28,437 nucleotides of DNA from a virus: positions 1 to 28,437 of IMG/VR virus record IMGVR_UViG_3300025110_000093, one strand, 5' to 3'. The position numbers and the translations under genes are program-made. The notes below the pieces were generated by a model, which ran no database searches, was not told where the DNA came from, and was given only the letters and a program-made list of their open reading frames with translations. This document shows, piece by piece, positions 1 to 6,660 of the stretch (position 1 is the first letter of the stretch; each line of letters starts with the position of its first letter).

Positions 1-32
1 TTAAGGGTTTTAGAGTTTCCCTATTGTTATTA

Positions 33-125
33 TTATTTATCCCCACTATACTCATCTTCTATTAAGGTGCAGCAGAAATAGGCTTCTAGCACACAAGCAA
101 TTATAACCACTCCCCATATTATCAT
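33..125 (-). CDS. 30-residue putative membrane peptide
   Basis: A short ATG-to-TAA frame of 30 codons. Residues 1-13 (MIIWGVVIIACVL) are strongly hydrophobic and could span or insert into the membrane. The C-terminus is acidic and hydrophilic (IEDEYSGDK), and there are three cysteines (11, 18, 19). It lies about 17 nt downstream of a consensus Bacteroidota promoter and is the first frame on that transcript, which is the main reason to believe it is real. No family is recognised. It could be a small membrane regulator or toxin-like peptide, or the leader of a longer operon that continues off the left edge. Confidence 0.45.
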   Translation of the reverse strand: MIIWGVVIIACVLEAYFCCTLIEDEYSGDK

Positions 126-141
126 AAATGTTTTCACAATA

Positions 142-174
142 CAAATATATAAAAATAATTCAATTTTATACAAA
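142..174 (-). promoter_or_regulatory. Bacteroidota-type promoter, reading left
   Basis: On the minus strand a TTTG (174-171) is followed after 21 nt by TATATTTG (149-142), a perfect match to the TAnnTTTG -7 element of the Bacteroidota primary sigma factor. It starts immediately after the stop codon of the helicase-loader gene, so it opens a new transcript that reads the 30-codon frame and leaves the window on the left. Confidence 0.7.
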
Positions 175-750
175 TTAATTTCTAAAACTTTTACCCTTGA
201 TAATCACCACTTTACACTTCCTTAACCTATCCAAAGTCCTTTCATCATATCTTTCTTTAAGTGCTTGTGGTGTTAAATTTGTAGTGATTAGCAATGTTTT
301 AGAACTATCCTCAGCATAAGAAATTGCATCAGCAACTGCATCTATCTTAGTGCCATAATCATTTTTAATACTCTCAGTTCCTAAGTCATCAATAATAATG
401 AATGGTGCTTTGTTTCTATCAACTGTACCTAATTCTTTTGCAGGAACGCTTCTTAATATCTTATTTGTTCTAGTTCTAAATATAGCAGGAATAACAAAGT
501 TTAAGATAGTTGATTTGCCTAATCCACACTCACCCATCAACATCAAACCTCTACCTTTTGTATCTACCATCCAGTCAATAATCTCATCATAAGCAGGTAA
601 ATGCTCATACTTCTCAACTGTTCTATCGTAATACTCAAAAGACTTAATGAACATTTCTTTTATTTCTTCTCTTACTCCAAGTTTATATCTATTGTAAACC
701 TTTGGCTGCAGGAAGTCTGCATTTTTAAATGTATCTTCTATTGTTCTCAT
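175..750 (-). CDS. DnaC/IstB-like AAA+ helicase loader
   Basis: This 191-residue ATPase probably loads the host replicative helicase at the phage origin. The Walker A motif is GECGLGKST (residues 73-81), Walker B is FIIIDD (117-122), a sensor-1-like ITTN is at 155-158, and RTLDRLR (171-177) fits the arginine-finger region of DnaC-type loaders. The N-terminal 60 residues are helical and charged, as expected for a helicase-binding part. It follows the winged-helix replication gene by 3 nt and is the last gene of the early operon. No helicase is encoded in the window, which suggests that it acts on the host DnaB. A general IstB-like ATPase is the alternative, but a transposase partner is absent. 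Confidence 0.85.
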   Translation of the reverse strand: MRTIEDTFKNADFLQPKVYNRYKLGVREEIKEMFIKSFEYYDRTVEKYEHLPAYDEIIDWMVDTKGRGLMLMGECGLGKSTILNFVIPAIFRTRTNKILRSVPAKELGTVDRNKAPFIIIDDLGTESIKNDYGTKIDAVADAISYAEDSSKTLLITTNLTPQALKERYDERTLDRLRKCKVVIIKGKSFRN

Positions 751-753
751 AGT

Positions 754-1353
754 TTAAAATTTACCATCACCATAATCTCCTCCTGCTTGATGTCTATGTG
801 ATGTAGTGTTATTGTTAGTAGTTTTATTTTGTCTTTTCTCCCAAGTTCTTACACAAGCCTTCCAATCTTTCATTTTGTTTTTACCAACTTTCCAATCTTT
901 ACTTTCATAGAAATCAAAAAAAGTTTCTGAATCAATACTATTATTTCTATGTAAACAATATTCTTTAATATCATTAACTGTTGGTTTTTTAAATCTTGCC
1001 TTACTATCTGTAAGATTATTATTACTATATGTAATATTATTATTATCTCTCAACTTATCTTGTGTAGGGTACTCAAATAATTTTATGTACCTAGACAAAA
1101 TTTCTTTACTACCCTCTTTGTATATATTTTTGCGTGTAATAAATTTATTATCCTCTAAACATTTTAACCAATTTTGAATAGAAGTTTTACTTACTTTATA
1201 CAACTTAGCAAAGTAATTAGTTGAAGCATTACACTTACCATTCATGTTAGTTAATGCACTTATTTCTGCATACAATAATTTAGCATTTGGTGTAATTTCT
1301 GCATACCTAACTTCAGAAGGTATTATAGCATAGTAGTTTGGGTTTTCTTTCAT
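754..1353 (-). CDS. winged-helix phage replication initiation protein
   Basis: A 199-residue protein of the phage replication-organiser type. Residues about 5-75 form a helix-turn-helix of the HTH_36 kind: an ITPNAKLLYAEI helix, then SKTSIQNWLKCLEDNKFI as recognition helix and wing. After a variable Asn-rich linker (about 100-120) the C-terminal part (about 122-180) has the conserved pattern TVNDIKEYC, FFDFYESKDWKVGK, MKDWKACVRTWEKR seen in many phage replication proteins. The tail is His/Gly rich. Its place directly before the DnaC-like loader is the classic initiator-loader pair. The start is supported by an A-rich leader containing TAACTAA 11 nt before the ATG. Confidence 0.8.
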   Translation of the reverse strand: MKENPNYYAIIPSEVRYAEITPNAKLLYAEISALTNMNGKCNASTNYFAKLYKVSKTSIQNWLKCLEDNKFITRKNIYKEGSKEILSRYIKLFEYPTQDKLRDNNNITYSNNNLTDSKARFKKPTVNDIKEYCLHRNNSIDSETFFDFYESKDWKVGKNKMKDWKACVRTWEKRQNKTTNNNTTSHRHQAGGDYGDGKF

Positions 1354-1364
1354 TGTTTTTAGTT

Positions 1365-1874
1365 TTAGTTATTTTTTTGTATCTCTAATTCATAGCACTC
1401 TGTATAGGTGGACATCACTACAGTCCATTCACTTACCTGCTCATGAGTAAACCAACAAAATCTTGCGTATAAGGCGTTCAATGGTTGTATGAACAGATAG
1501 TGCGTAATTTTCTTTTTAGGATTGTTATGGGCTTTAAAATTAACCCTAAGCGCATTCCCACCACTTCTTACGCCTTTAACATCAATATAATTTAATTCAC
1601 CAATACCTTCCATAATTATATCAGCATCAACAATTGGTCTTGCCTCAAGTAATGGTGCAGCCTTGTATCTTATGCCTTTATTGTTCTCCATTAAATGTCT
1701 TGCAATAAGTTCTGCAAATATTCCTAACTGAGATATAGAGTGTTCTTGATTACCTCTATATTTTTCTGTGTTTTTATTATAAACATCAGCAGATAACATA
1801 CTCCTTACCTTAGCAAGTTCATCAGATAGTTTGATGAAAGTGCTAGGATAAGTTGTTTTTTTCCATTTAATCAT
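1365..1874 (-). CDS. PD-(D/E)XK nuclease-like protein
   Basis: A 169-residue protein with a plausible PD-(D/E)XK core: Glu55 in a helix (GIFAELIARHL), Asp85 in a strand (IVDADII), and Asp98-Val-Lys100 in the next strand (LNYIDVKGV). This order and spacing fit the restriction-endonuclease fold used by phage resolvases, recombination nucleases and some restriction enzymes. No motif says which substrate it cuts. It sits between the SSB-like gene (1-nt TAATG overlap) and the replication initiator, so a role in recombination or resolving branched replication products is reasonable. The assignment rests on motif pattern only, and the nuclease activity is inferred. Confidence 0.5.
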   Translation of the reverse strand: MIKWKKTTYPSTFIKLSDELAKVRSMLSADVYNKNTEKYRGNQEHSISQLGIFAELIARHLMENNKGIRYKAAPLLEARPIVDADIIMEGIGELNYIDVKGVRSGGNALRVNFKAHNNPKKKITHYLFIQPLNALYARFCWFTHEQVSEWTVVMSTYTECYELEIQKNN

Positions 1875-2149
1875 TAGAATGGTAAATCATCATCACCTGT
1901 TGTTGCTTTAACTTTTTTAGGTGAAGTTTTTTTATCTGTTGGTGGCTCATAAGTATTTACATAAGCATAATGAGTTGCACCCTTTTCAGATGGTTCTCTT
2001 CTTTCTGAAATCACCATAGAAACCCAACCATTCTTTGAGTTTGCTTGTAGATCATCCATCTTAAAGTTAGCAACCATCATTTTACCATACTTCGTATCAA
2101 TATTTTTGATACTACTTGGTAAGTAAACCTTCTCTTTCTTGTCTGTCAT
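1874..2149 (-). CDS. short SSB-like protein with DDDLPF tail
   Basis: A 91-residue protein that ends in GDDDLPF, very close to the DDDIPF tip with which bacterial SSB recruits replication and repair proteins. The N-terminal 60 residues are beta-rich (KVYLPSSIKNI, KMMVANFKM, NGWVSMVISE) and could be a minimal OB-like fold. A Lys/Thr/Pro-rich linker (about 72-85) joins it to the tip, as in SSB. It overlaps the DnaA-like gene by 38 nt. Known SSBs are usually longer (OB fold about 110 residues), so this is either a compact phage ssDNA-binding protein or a decoy for SSB partners. Function is inferred from the tail and the neighbours. Confidence 0.55.
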   Translation of the reverse strand: MTDKKEKVYLPSSIKNIDTKYGKMMVANFKMDDLQANSKNGWVSMVISERREPSEKGATHYAYVNTYEPPTDKKTSPKKVKATTGDDDLPF

Positions 2150-2552
2150 TTTTTGATTTTTTAATTTTATATAATTTAGTTAATGATTCATTGATTTGTT
2201 CTAATTGAGTTTCTAGTCCTAATATCTCTTCATCCACCTCAACTTCAATAACCCTATCTTCTACTCTATTAAAAGCATCAGAATCTTCTGGATAGTTATT
2301 GTAAAAGAACTCAAACTTTCTTGTATGGTGTATAATAGATGCGTGATGTAAGTTTGTTACTCTACCTATCTCACTAAGAGTTAATCCAAACATCTCTCTT
2401 AATATATAGATATACATCCTTTTAGCAAATATAATGTTTTTCTTTCTACTACCTAAAAATATTTCTTCTTTCTTAATGTTGTAAATTTTTGCTAATTCTT
2501 CTGTAATTACATTATGGTAGTAATCACTAAATTTTAATCTTCTTCTTCTCAT
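2112..2552 (-). CDS. stand-alone DnaA domain IV-like DNA-binding protein
   Basis: A 146-residue protein whose residues about 12-85 match the C-terminal DNA-binding domain of DnaA: a helix ending in AKRMYIYILREM, then LTLSEIGRVTNL, then the signature-like HHASIIHHTRKF (69-80), comparable with the DHSTV-HA-RK recognition helix of DnaA. There is no AAA+ domain. A Glu-rich helical tail (about 98-135) may form a coiled coil. It probably binds DnaA-box-like sites in the phage origin or competes with host DnaA. It lies within the early replication operon. Confidence 0.7.
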   Translation of the reverse strand: MRRRRLKFSDYYHNVITEELAKIYNIKKEEIFLGSRKKNIIFAKRMYIYILREMFGLTLSEIGRVTNLHHASIIHHTRKFEFFYNNYPEDSDAFNRVEDRVIEVEVDEEILGLETQLEQINESLTKLYKIKKSKNDRQEREGLLTK

Positions 2553-2564
2553 TTTATTATAATT

Positions 2565-2807
2565 TTAATTTAAGTCGTACACTATTGTATCAACTATGTC
2601 TTGCGTTTTTAATCCAATAAAGTCTGCTAATGTCTTGGCATGAATGAATCTAAGTGATGGTGGGTTTTCTATAAACTTTCTACTTGTAGCATAATTAACT
2701 CCAAGTATCTTACAAAGTTTTAAATTAGATATACCATATATTCTTAGTAAAGCCTCAAACTCATTTCTAGATTCCCTGATTTGTACTAATGAATATTTAT
2801 TTGTCAT
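2565..2807 (-). CDS. small helix-turn-helix protein
   Basis: An 80-residue protein with a likely helix-turn-helix at about residues 25-60: ISNLKLCKILGVNYATSRKF, followed by a further helix with AKTLADFIGL. The layout is that of XRE/Cro-like or plasmid/phage small regulators. It overlaps the preceding gene by 11 nt. It may regulate the early operon or be a DNA-binding accessory. No specific family is recognised. Confidence 0.5.
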   Translation of the reverse strand: MTNKYSLVQIRESRNEFEALLRIYGISNLKLCKILGVNYATSRKFIENPPSLRFIHAKTLADFIGLKTQDIVDTIVYDLN

Positions 2808-3012
2808 CTCTCTTTATGTATTTTTCAATCTTAGATCTTTCAACTTTAAATTTAGTTTTACCAATATGATAAAAATCTATAAGTTGTTGTTTGTCTAATA
2901 TATTCATTATATCATCCTCAACAATCTCACCTAAAAGGTGTTTCTTGTTCCATACAATATAAGTGTAAACTTTTAAAAAGTGATTAAAAATCTCTATGTC
3001 CAAATACTCCAT
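2797..3012 (-). CDS. small unknown early protein
   Basis: A 71-residue protein if it starts at the ATG at 3012 (MEYLDIEIFNHF). An upstream ATG at 3066 would add 18 low-complexity Lys/Asn residues and overlap the previous gene by 83 nt, so the shorter form is preferred. Features are an acidic centre (GEIVEDDIMNILD) and a basic end (KFKVERSKIEKYIKRDDK). The pattern FYHIGKTKFKVERSKIEKYI resembles the end of excisionase/MerR-like small DNA-binding proteins, but this is weak. Function unknown. Confidence 0.4.
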   Translation of the reverse strand: MEYLDIEIFNHFLKVYTYIVWNKKHLLGEIVEDDIMNILDKQQLIDFYHIGKTKFKVERSKIEKYIKRDDK

Positions 3013-3250
3013 CTTTGAACATTTTTTCCCATTGTTTTCTTGTGTCTTTTTCATATTTGTTTTCATTTATCATAGTTATTATTTCTTCTGCTTCTAGTTC
3101 TGTTAAATCATTTATTCTTCCTAGAATATCAGATTTCATTCTTGTGGTTAATGAAGTTTGGTCAATGTTACTCTCAATGATAAGCCATTGGGTATCTGTA
3201 ATACCACTAGGCTCACCATCAAGAATATTATCTATCCAATCATCATTCAT
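2984..3250 (-). CDS. small acidic unknown early protein
   Basis: An 88-residue protein that begins one nucleotide inside the end of the putative annealing gene (stop and start share a base), so it is translationally coupled. It is acidic and probably all-helical, with segments TDTQWLIIESNIDQT and LTELEAEEIITMINENK. No catalytic motif is visible. The tight coupling to the recombination gene suggests a partner role, but nothing in the sequence proves it. Confidence 0.5.
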   Translation of the reverse strand: MNDDWIDNILDGEPSGITDTQWLIIESNIDQTSLTTRMKSDILGRINDLTELEAEEIITMINENKYEKDTRKQWEKMFKDGVFGHRDF

Positions 3251-3810
3251 TAATCTATAATCTCATCCTGACCAAATACTCCTTGCTCATAAAACCCTGA
3301 AATTTTAAGCACCACTCTACTCATTGCTCTCTTTTCTGCCATAGCAACAGGAAACTTCTTACCTCCTCCCATTAAGTTATTGTCAGATGCTTCACCAAAA
3401 CTCATAGCGTTCTTAACCTCATTACCAACCTTCATTGTTGCTGCTGCTCTTAATACGCATATTCCTTTTTCTATATCCATAGTGATTACTTCGTAGCCAA
3501 CTGTAATATTATTTCTTGAAACAATCTTGTCTATCCCAGTTCTTGTGATAATTACAAACCCTCTCTTGTCTTTGTAAATATCTTCTTCTACTAAACCATT
3601 CTCTTTGTACATTCTTCTTAAAGCCTCTTTTCTTGTTTCTACAATTGGCTCAGGTTGTTTCTTTAGTTTTTCTTGCATTGTTTTTTTTGTCATTTTTTTA
3701 TTATTTTGATTATTATTATGATATTGTTCTGCAATATCGGTTAGCGTGTTAATTTCTTGTGATTGTTCTTGCATTTTCATTTGCATAAATTCCTCTTTCA
3801 TTCTTCCCAT
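3250..3810 (-). CDS. putative ssDNA-annealing recombination protein (ERF/Rad52-like)
   Basis: A 186-residue protein, first gene of the early operon. The N-terminal 60 residues are Met/Gln/Asn/Lys-rich and probably disordered. Residues about 82-175 form the conserved part: beta strands GFVIITRTGIDKIV, VGYEVITMDI, GICVLRAAATM, then a helix AMAEKRAMSRVVLKISGF (156-173) and an acidic tail. The AEKRA-SR-vL helix after a beta region is typical of phage ERF/Sak-type annealing proteins. Position before SSB-like and nuclease-like genes fits a recombination function. The family assignment is from pattern memory only. The ATG has a TAACTAA-containing leader and lies about 30 nt after the promoter. Confidence 0.45.
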   Translation of the reverse strand: MGRMKEEFMQMKMQEQSQEINTLTDIAEQYHNNNQNNKKMTKKTMQEKLKKQPEPIVETRKEALRRMYKENGLVEEDIYKDKRGFVIITRTGIDKIVSRNNITVGYEVITMDIEKGICVLRAAATMKVGNEVKNAMSFGEASDNNLMGGGKKFPVAMAEKRAMSRVVLKISGFYEQGVFGQDEIID

Positions 3811-3841
3811 AATTTTTTATTGTTTTAGTTATTAATTGAGG

Positions 3842-3873
3842 CAAAGATATAAAATTGGAATTACCCACCAAAA
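3842..3873 (-). promoter_or_regulatory. early operon promoter, Bacteroidota type
   Basis: Minus-strand TTTTG (3873-3869) is separated by 19 nt from TATCTTTG (3849-3842), a full match to the TTTG-N19-TAnnTTTG consensus. Transcription should begin near 3835, giving a roughly 25-nt leader before the ATG at 3810. It drives the recombination and replication genes down to 175. This is the strongest promoter match in the window. Confidence 0.8.
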
Positions 3874-3913
3874 CATTTTTAACAATTTTTTGATAAATGT
3901 TTGCGTACTAGGT

Positions 3914-3949
3914 TAAAACTATTATATTGAGAAGAATAAAACTATTATA
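3914..3949. repeat. 13-bp direct repeat upstream of early promoter
   Basis: TAAAACTATTATA occurs exactly at 3914-3926 and 3937-3949, 23 bp apart, about 40-75 bp upstream of the -33 element of the early promoter. The position suits an activator or repressor binding pair. AT-rich intergenic DNA makes chance repeats possible, but 13 exact bases twice in 36 bp is notable. Confidence 0.5.
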
Positions 3950-4009
3950 ATTAATAGAAAATAGAACAAGGTTAGTTTAGTTGAATCTTTTATTTTCATT
4001 GTAAAAATA

Positions 4010-5101
4010 TTAAAAGTAATGAACTAAACGAGCCACCTGACCACTTGTTTTTTCGTGCAAAAACCCTTCAACTGCTTTAGGAACTCCAACATATCCTTTT
4101 CTTGAGTGCCAACTATCAGTTCCTGATGGACTACGCATATACTCTACAGTAACCCCTATAAAGTCTTTAGCATCTAGCCACTTGTGTTTAACTTTGTGAT
4201 GTAAATGATGTAGATACCAATATCTATATTGAGTTTCGCTCCACATTATTGGTTTCTCTTGAGCCATCATTAAAGGTAAGTTTGCCATCTTAGCACCATC
4301 TCCATGCTCTAAGCCAATTAAGTTCTTACCATACTTATAATACTTTCTATGTGCTACACTAATATCAAAAGTAATATCTCTGTCGTTTCTAAACCAACTC
4401 TTTAATGCGTGTGCCAAATGAAACCCACTTTGATAATCATGATTACTCATTGAATGAACAACATCTACAGGTGCTACCTCTCTTAATATCTCTATACACT
4501 TAACATATAGTGCTAAAGCAACCTCAAAATGTTCCCACCACTTACCATCTACATCTTGACCTGTACCTGCTGTGGTTTGATTATATACATTATCAATATG
4601 TAAAACATCATTACCTATGCAAAATAATATCCTTTCTACCTCAAAGCCATCTGCCTTATATATAAGTCCTTCTAAGCCCTCTAAAACACGCATACAGGCA
4701 GTTTCTACATCATAACCATCACCAGTTTCAACTCCATTAGCATATTTACCTATATGTATGTCTGCAGGGTTTATTACTAATAGATGATTAGCATCTTTAT
4801 TATCTCTTTTTACTGAAGGGTAATAAGGTGAATGATTTTCAATGAAGTTGCTAATCTTATCTAACATATCATTTTCATTAGCAGTTATATCTTCTTTGGT
4901 TACAATGCTGAATCTGTACTCACCACTAGCAGATTGCCAATGTTTGACACTTACAACATCATCTTTTTTTATACCTCTCTCTGCAAGATGTATGTCTAGT
5001 GCTGTGTTTCCGTTAATATTTGTTGTGCTTTCTGCTCTATTTTCATAAACCATCTCAACTTCTTCTTCAGATAGTCTAAGTCTTTTACCATATTTCTTCA
5101 T
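4010..5101 (-). CDS. calcineurin-like metallophosphoesterase
   Basis: A 363-residue protein with all motifs of the metallophosphoesterase fold: ADIHIGKY (Asp114, His116), FCIGNDVLH (GND 163-165), MSNHDYQ (Asn220, His221, Asp222), GLEHGD (His266) and LHHLHH (298-302). Phage members are annotated as SbcD/Mre11-like DNA repair exonucleases. The residues for two-metal binding appear complete. The N-terminal 25 residues are basic and helical. The gene stands alone between a terminator-like hairpin (5160-5185) and the early promoter region. No SbcC-like ATPase partner is visible, so it may act alone in DNA processing or host DNA breakdown. Substrate not determinable. Confidence 0.75.
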   Translation of the reverse strand: MKKYGKRLRLSEEEVEMVYENRAESTTNINGNTALDIHLAERGIKKDDVVSVKHWQSASGEYRFSIVTKEDITANENDMLDKISNFIENHSPYYPSVKRDNKDANHLLVINPADIHIGKYANGVETGDGYDVETACMRVLEGLEGLIYKADGFEVERILFCIGNDVLHIDNVYNQTTAGTGQDVDGKWWEHFEVALALYVKCIEILREVAPVDVVHSMSNHDYQSGFHLAHALKSWFRNDRDITFDISVAHRKYYKYGKNLIGLEHGDGAKMANLPLMMAQEKPIMWSETQYRYWYLHHLHHKVKHKWLDAKDFIGVTVEYMRSPSGTDSWHSRKGYVGVPKAVEGFLHEKTSGQVARLVHYF

Positions 5102-5159
5102 AGTTTTATGTATTGGTTATTATGCAATTATACAAAAAAAAATGCTTATATAATACAAA

Positions 5160-5185
5160 AGTGAGATGTTTTTAAACATCCCACT
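5160..5185 (-). terminator. hairpin terminator after lysis genes
   Basis: The plus strand reads AGTGAGATGTTT, two bases, AAACATCCCACT. As minus-strand RNA this forms a 12-bp stem with one G-U pair, followed by UUUUGUAUU. It lies between the holin and the phosphoesterase, so it probably ends or attenuates the late transcript. Confidence 0.65.
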
Positions 5186-5240
5186 CTTGAAAACTATAAA
5201 CAATGAAAACCAAGATAGGCACAACCCTACCTAAGTTATG

Positions 5241-5274
5241 CAAAGATAATTATTTTTTACAATTATCACTACAA
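5241..5274 (-). promoter_or_regulatory. weak promoter candidate before phosphoesterase
   Basis: Minus-strand TATCTTTG (5248-5241) is a perfect -7 element. The best upstream TTG (5274-5272) is 23 nt away, at the limit of the usual spacing. A transcript from here would run through the hairpin at 5185-5160 before the gene at 5101, so it might be attenuated. Part of it overlaps the holin stop region. Confidence 0.35.
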
Positions 5275-5528
5275 TTAATTTTATTTTTTTCAAATACTGA
5301 AAAGCATAATGGTAATATACCTAATCCTGTAAGTATCAAAGAGTTAGTATCAATACCATTTTTCTCAATGTATAAACTAGCAGCAATTACTATCACCCCA
5401 CTAATCGTTCTTTTACTACTCCACTTGCCTTTAGTGTCTGTAAAAAGTTCTTTTACTGCTTTTAATAATTCTGTTATTGGCTTTACACCACCCTTTAGTA
5501 ATGCTTGACCTATCCATTTCTGTATCAT
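5250..5528 (-). CDS. holin-like membrane protein
   Basis: A 92-residue protein with two likely membrane segments, TISGVIVIAASLYI (about 41-54) and LILTGLGILPLCFSVF (about 64-79), preceded by an amphipathic basic N-terminus and ending in a charged Lys/Asn tail. Size, topology and position next to the peptidase fit a class II holin that releases the endolysin or depolarises the membrane. Its ATG overlaps the stop of the previous small gene by one base. Family not identified; called holin from topology and context. Confidence 0.6.
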   Translation of the reverse strand: MIQKWIGQALLKGGVKPITELLKAVKELFTDTKGKWSSKRTISGVIVIAASLYIEKNGIDTNSLILTGLGILPLCFSVFEKNKINCSDNCKK

Positions 5529-5689
5529 TATTTCTTTTTTGTATAGTTAGGAACTAGAGCATCAATCATTGTATCTAACCACCCAAAGATTTTGTTATCT
5601 TTTTCTGTTGGAGTTAAATTAGTAATAACTTTAGCAAAAGCCATTAATCCAATTAATAATTCAACCCAATTTTCTGTAATAAAATTCAT
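5528..5689 (-). CDS. 53-residue lysis-cassette membrane protein
   Basis: A small gene between peptidase and holin. The protein has one hydrophobic segment (WVELLIGLMAFAKVI, about 8-22), then a polar part with LTPTEKDNKIFGWLDTMID and a basic end YTKKK. The start has a TAACTAA-containing A/T-rich leader and the stop shares a base with the holin start, so it is in a coupled cassette. Proteins of this look occur beside holins in flavobacterial phages. It could be an antiholin, spanin-like helper or second holin subunit. Confidence 0.65.
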   Translation of the reverse strand: MNFITENWVELLIGLMAFAKVITNLTPTEKDNKIFGWLDTMIDALVPNYTKKK

Positions 5690-5718
5690 AATATATATTT
5701 AATTAGTTAATATTCTGT

Positions 5719-6090
5719 TTAGTATAGCCACATCACAGGACTTGGCTTATCTGAATCTATATCGGTGTGTATAAAAGATTTAGCCACTCCGAATCTTTTA
5801 AAACCAACATATCCTAAAGCATCTAAAATTATTGCTCTACTTTTACTGTCTGAGCATTTAATATCTACTGCTAATCCTTTTAAATGTGCTGATGTTTTAG
5901 AAGTGTGGTAGCCACGCCTTGTTAAATCATCATGATGTTTTTGACATCTATATCCACTTGTTATAACAAATGGTATTTTAGCAAACTCTCTGGCATCATC
6001 TAGTAACTGTAGTAATTCATCATTTACAATAGTTTCACCACAACCACACTTGCAGTCAAATTCACTTCTTTTAAAGTATTTAAGATTCAT
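5719..6090 (-). CDS. M15-type peptidase endolysin
   Basis: A 123-residue zinc peptidase of the M15 (VanY / L-alanyl-D-glutamate endopeptidase) fold that cuts the peptide part of peptidoglycan. Zinc ligands are visible as SAHLKGLAVDI (His69 and Asp76) and FIHTDID (His108). SGYRC (45-49) is the usual strand before the active site. An N-terminal CKCGCG cluster (13-18) is common in this group. There is no signal peptide, so release needs the neighbouring holin. It overlaps the preceding gene by one base (TAATG). Confidence 0.88.
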   Translation of the reverse strand: MNLKYFKRSEFDCKCGCGETIVNDELLQLLDDAREFAKIPFVITSGYRCQKHHDDLTRRGYHTSKTSAHLKGLAVDIKCSDSKSRAIILDALGYVGFKRFGVAKSFIHTDIDSDKPSPVMWLY

Positions 6091-6659
6091 TATTTGTATT
6101 TATTAATTATTTCTTCAAAAAAATCAGTAAATTCTTCTTTTATATCTTCTTCTATTGTGTATTCTTCTTTTTCTTCCTTCTCCATGCCATCTACATCATA
6201 AGTAAACAATATAAGCATTTCTTTATCATCTTCTTCTACTTTAACCTCTAACTCACCATCATGATGTAATGTTTCCATCATTTCTTTTGTAAAATGAAAG
6301 TGATGGTCATGCTCTTCATCTGAATAATATTTTCTTTTTTTAGCCATGTTTTCTTTATTTTTATCTATTTGTTCTAACTTTTTTATAGCCCAATTTACAC
6401 CTGCATCACCTCCCCAAGCATCCCACATTATACCTCCACACCCTTCATCATAAGGCACATCTTTATGTTGTTGGTGTCTTTTAAAGGAAGCCATACGAGC
6501 AATAGTATCTCTACTCAAACTATCTCTATTGGCTAACTGTCTTGCTCTAGTCCATCCAACTTGAGTTCCACAATCGCTGCCATTTTCCTCCTTATACTTT
6601 ATAGCCCTCTTAGCATTGTTAGTTGCTGCTTGTGGATAATCATTATAAGTTTTAGCCAT
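6090..6659 (-). CDS. conserved phage domain protein with acidic His-rich tail
   Basis: A 189-residue protein. Residues about 1-97 contain a domain found in many phage proteins with the patterns AATNNAKRAIKYKEENG, CGTQVGWTRARQLANR, ARMASFKRH, PYDEGCGGIMWDAWGGDAG and NWAIKKLEQI. In other phages this module is often attached to head or protease-associated proteins, but its function is not known to me. Residues about 115-189 differ: first His-rich (EEHDHHFHF) and then strongly acidic (Glu/Asp). The tail might bind metal or act as an internal acidic scaffold. Translation is coupled to the peptidase gene. Confidence 0.65.
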   Translation of the reverse strand: MAKTYNDYPQAATNNAKRAIKYKEENGSDCGTQVGWTRARQLANRDSLSRDTIARMASFKRHQQHKDVPYDEGCGGIMWDAWGGDAGVNWAIKKLEQIDKNKENMAKKRKYYSDEEHDHHFHFTKEMMETLHHDGELEVKVEEDDKEMLILFTYDVDGMEKEEKEEYTIEEDIKEEFTDFFEEIINKYK

Positions 6660-6660
6660 A

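Noticed and set aside
5203-5508. 101-codon plus-strand frame opposite the holin
   Set aside because: It overlaps a coupled lysis gene on the other strand and has no supporting leader or promoter on the plus strand.
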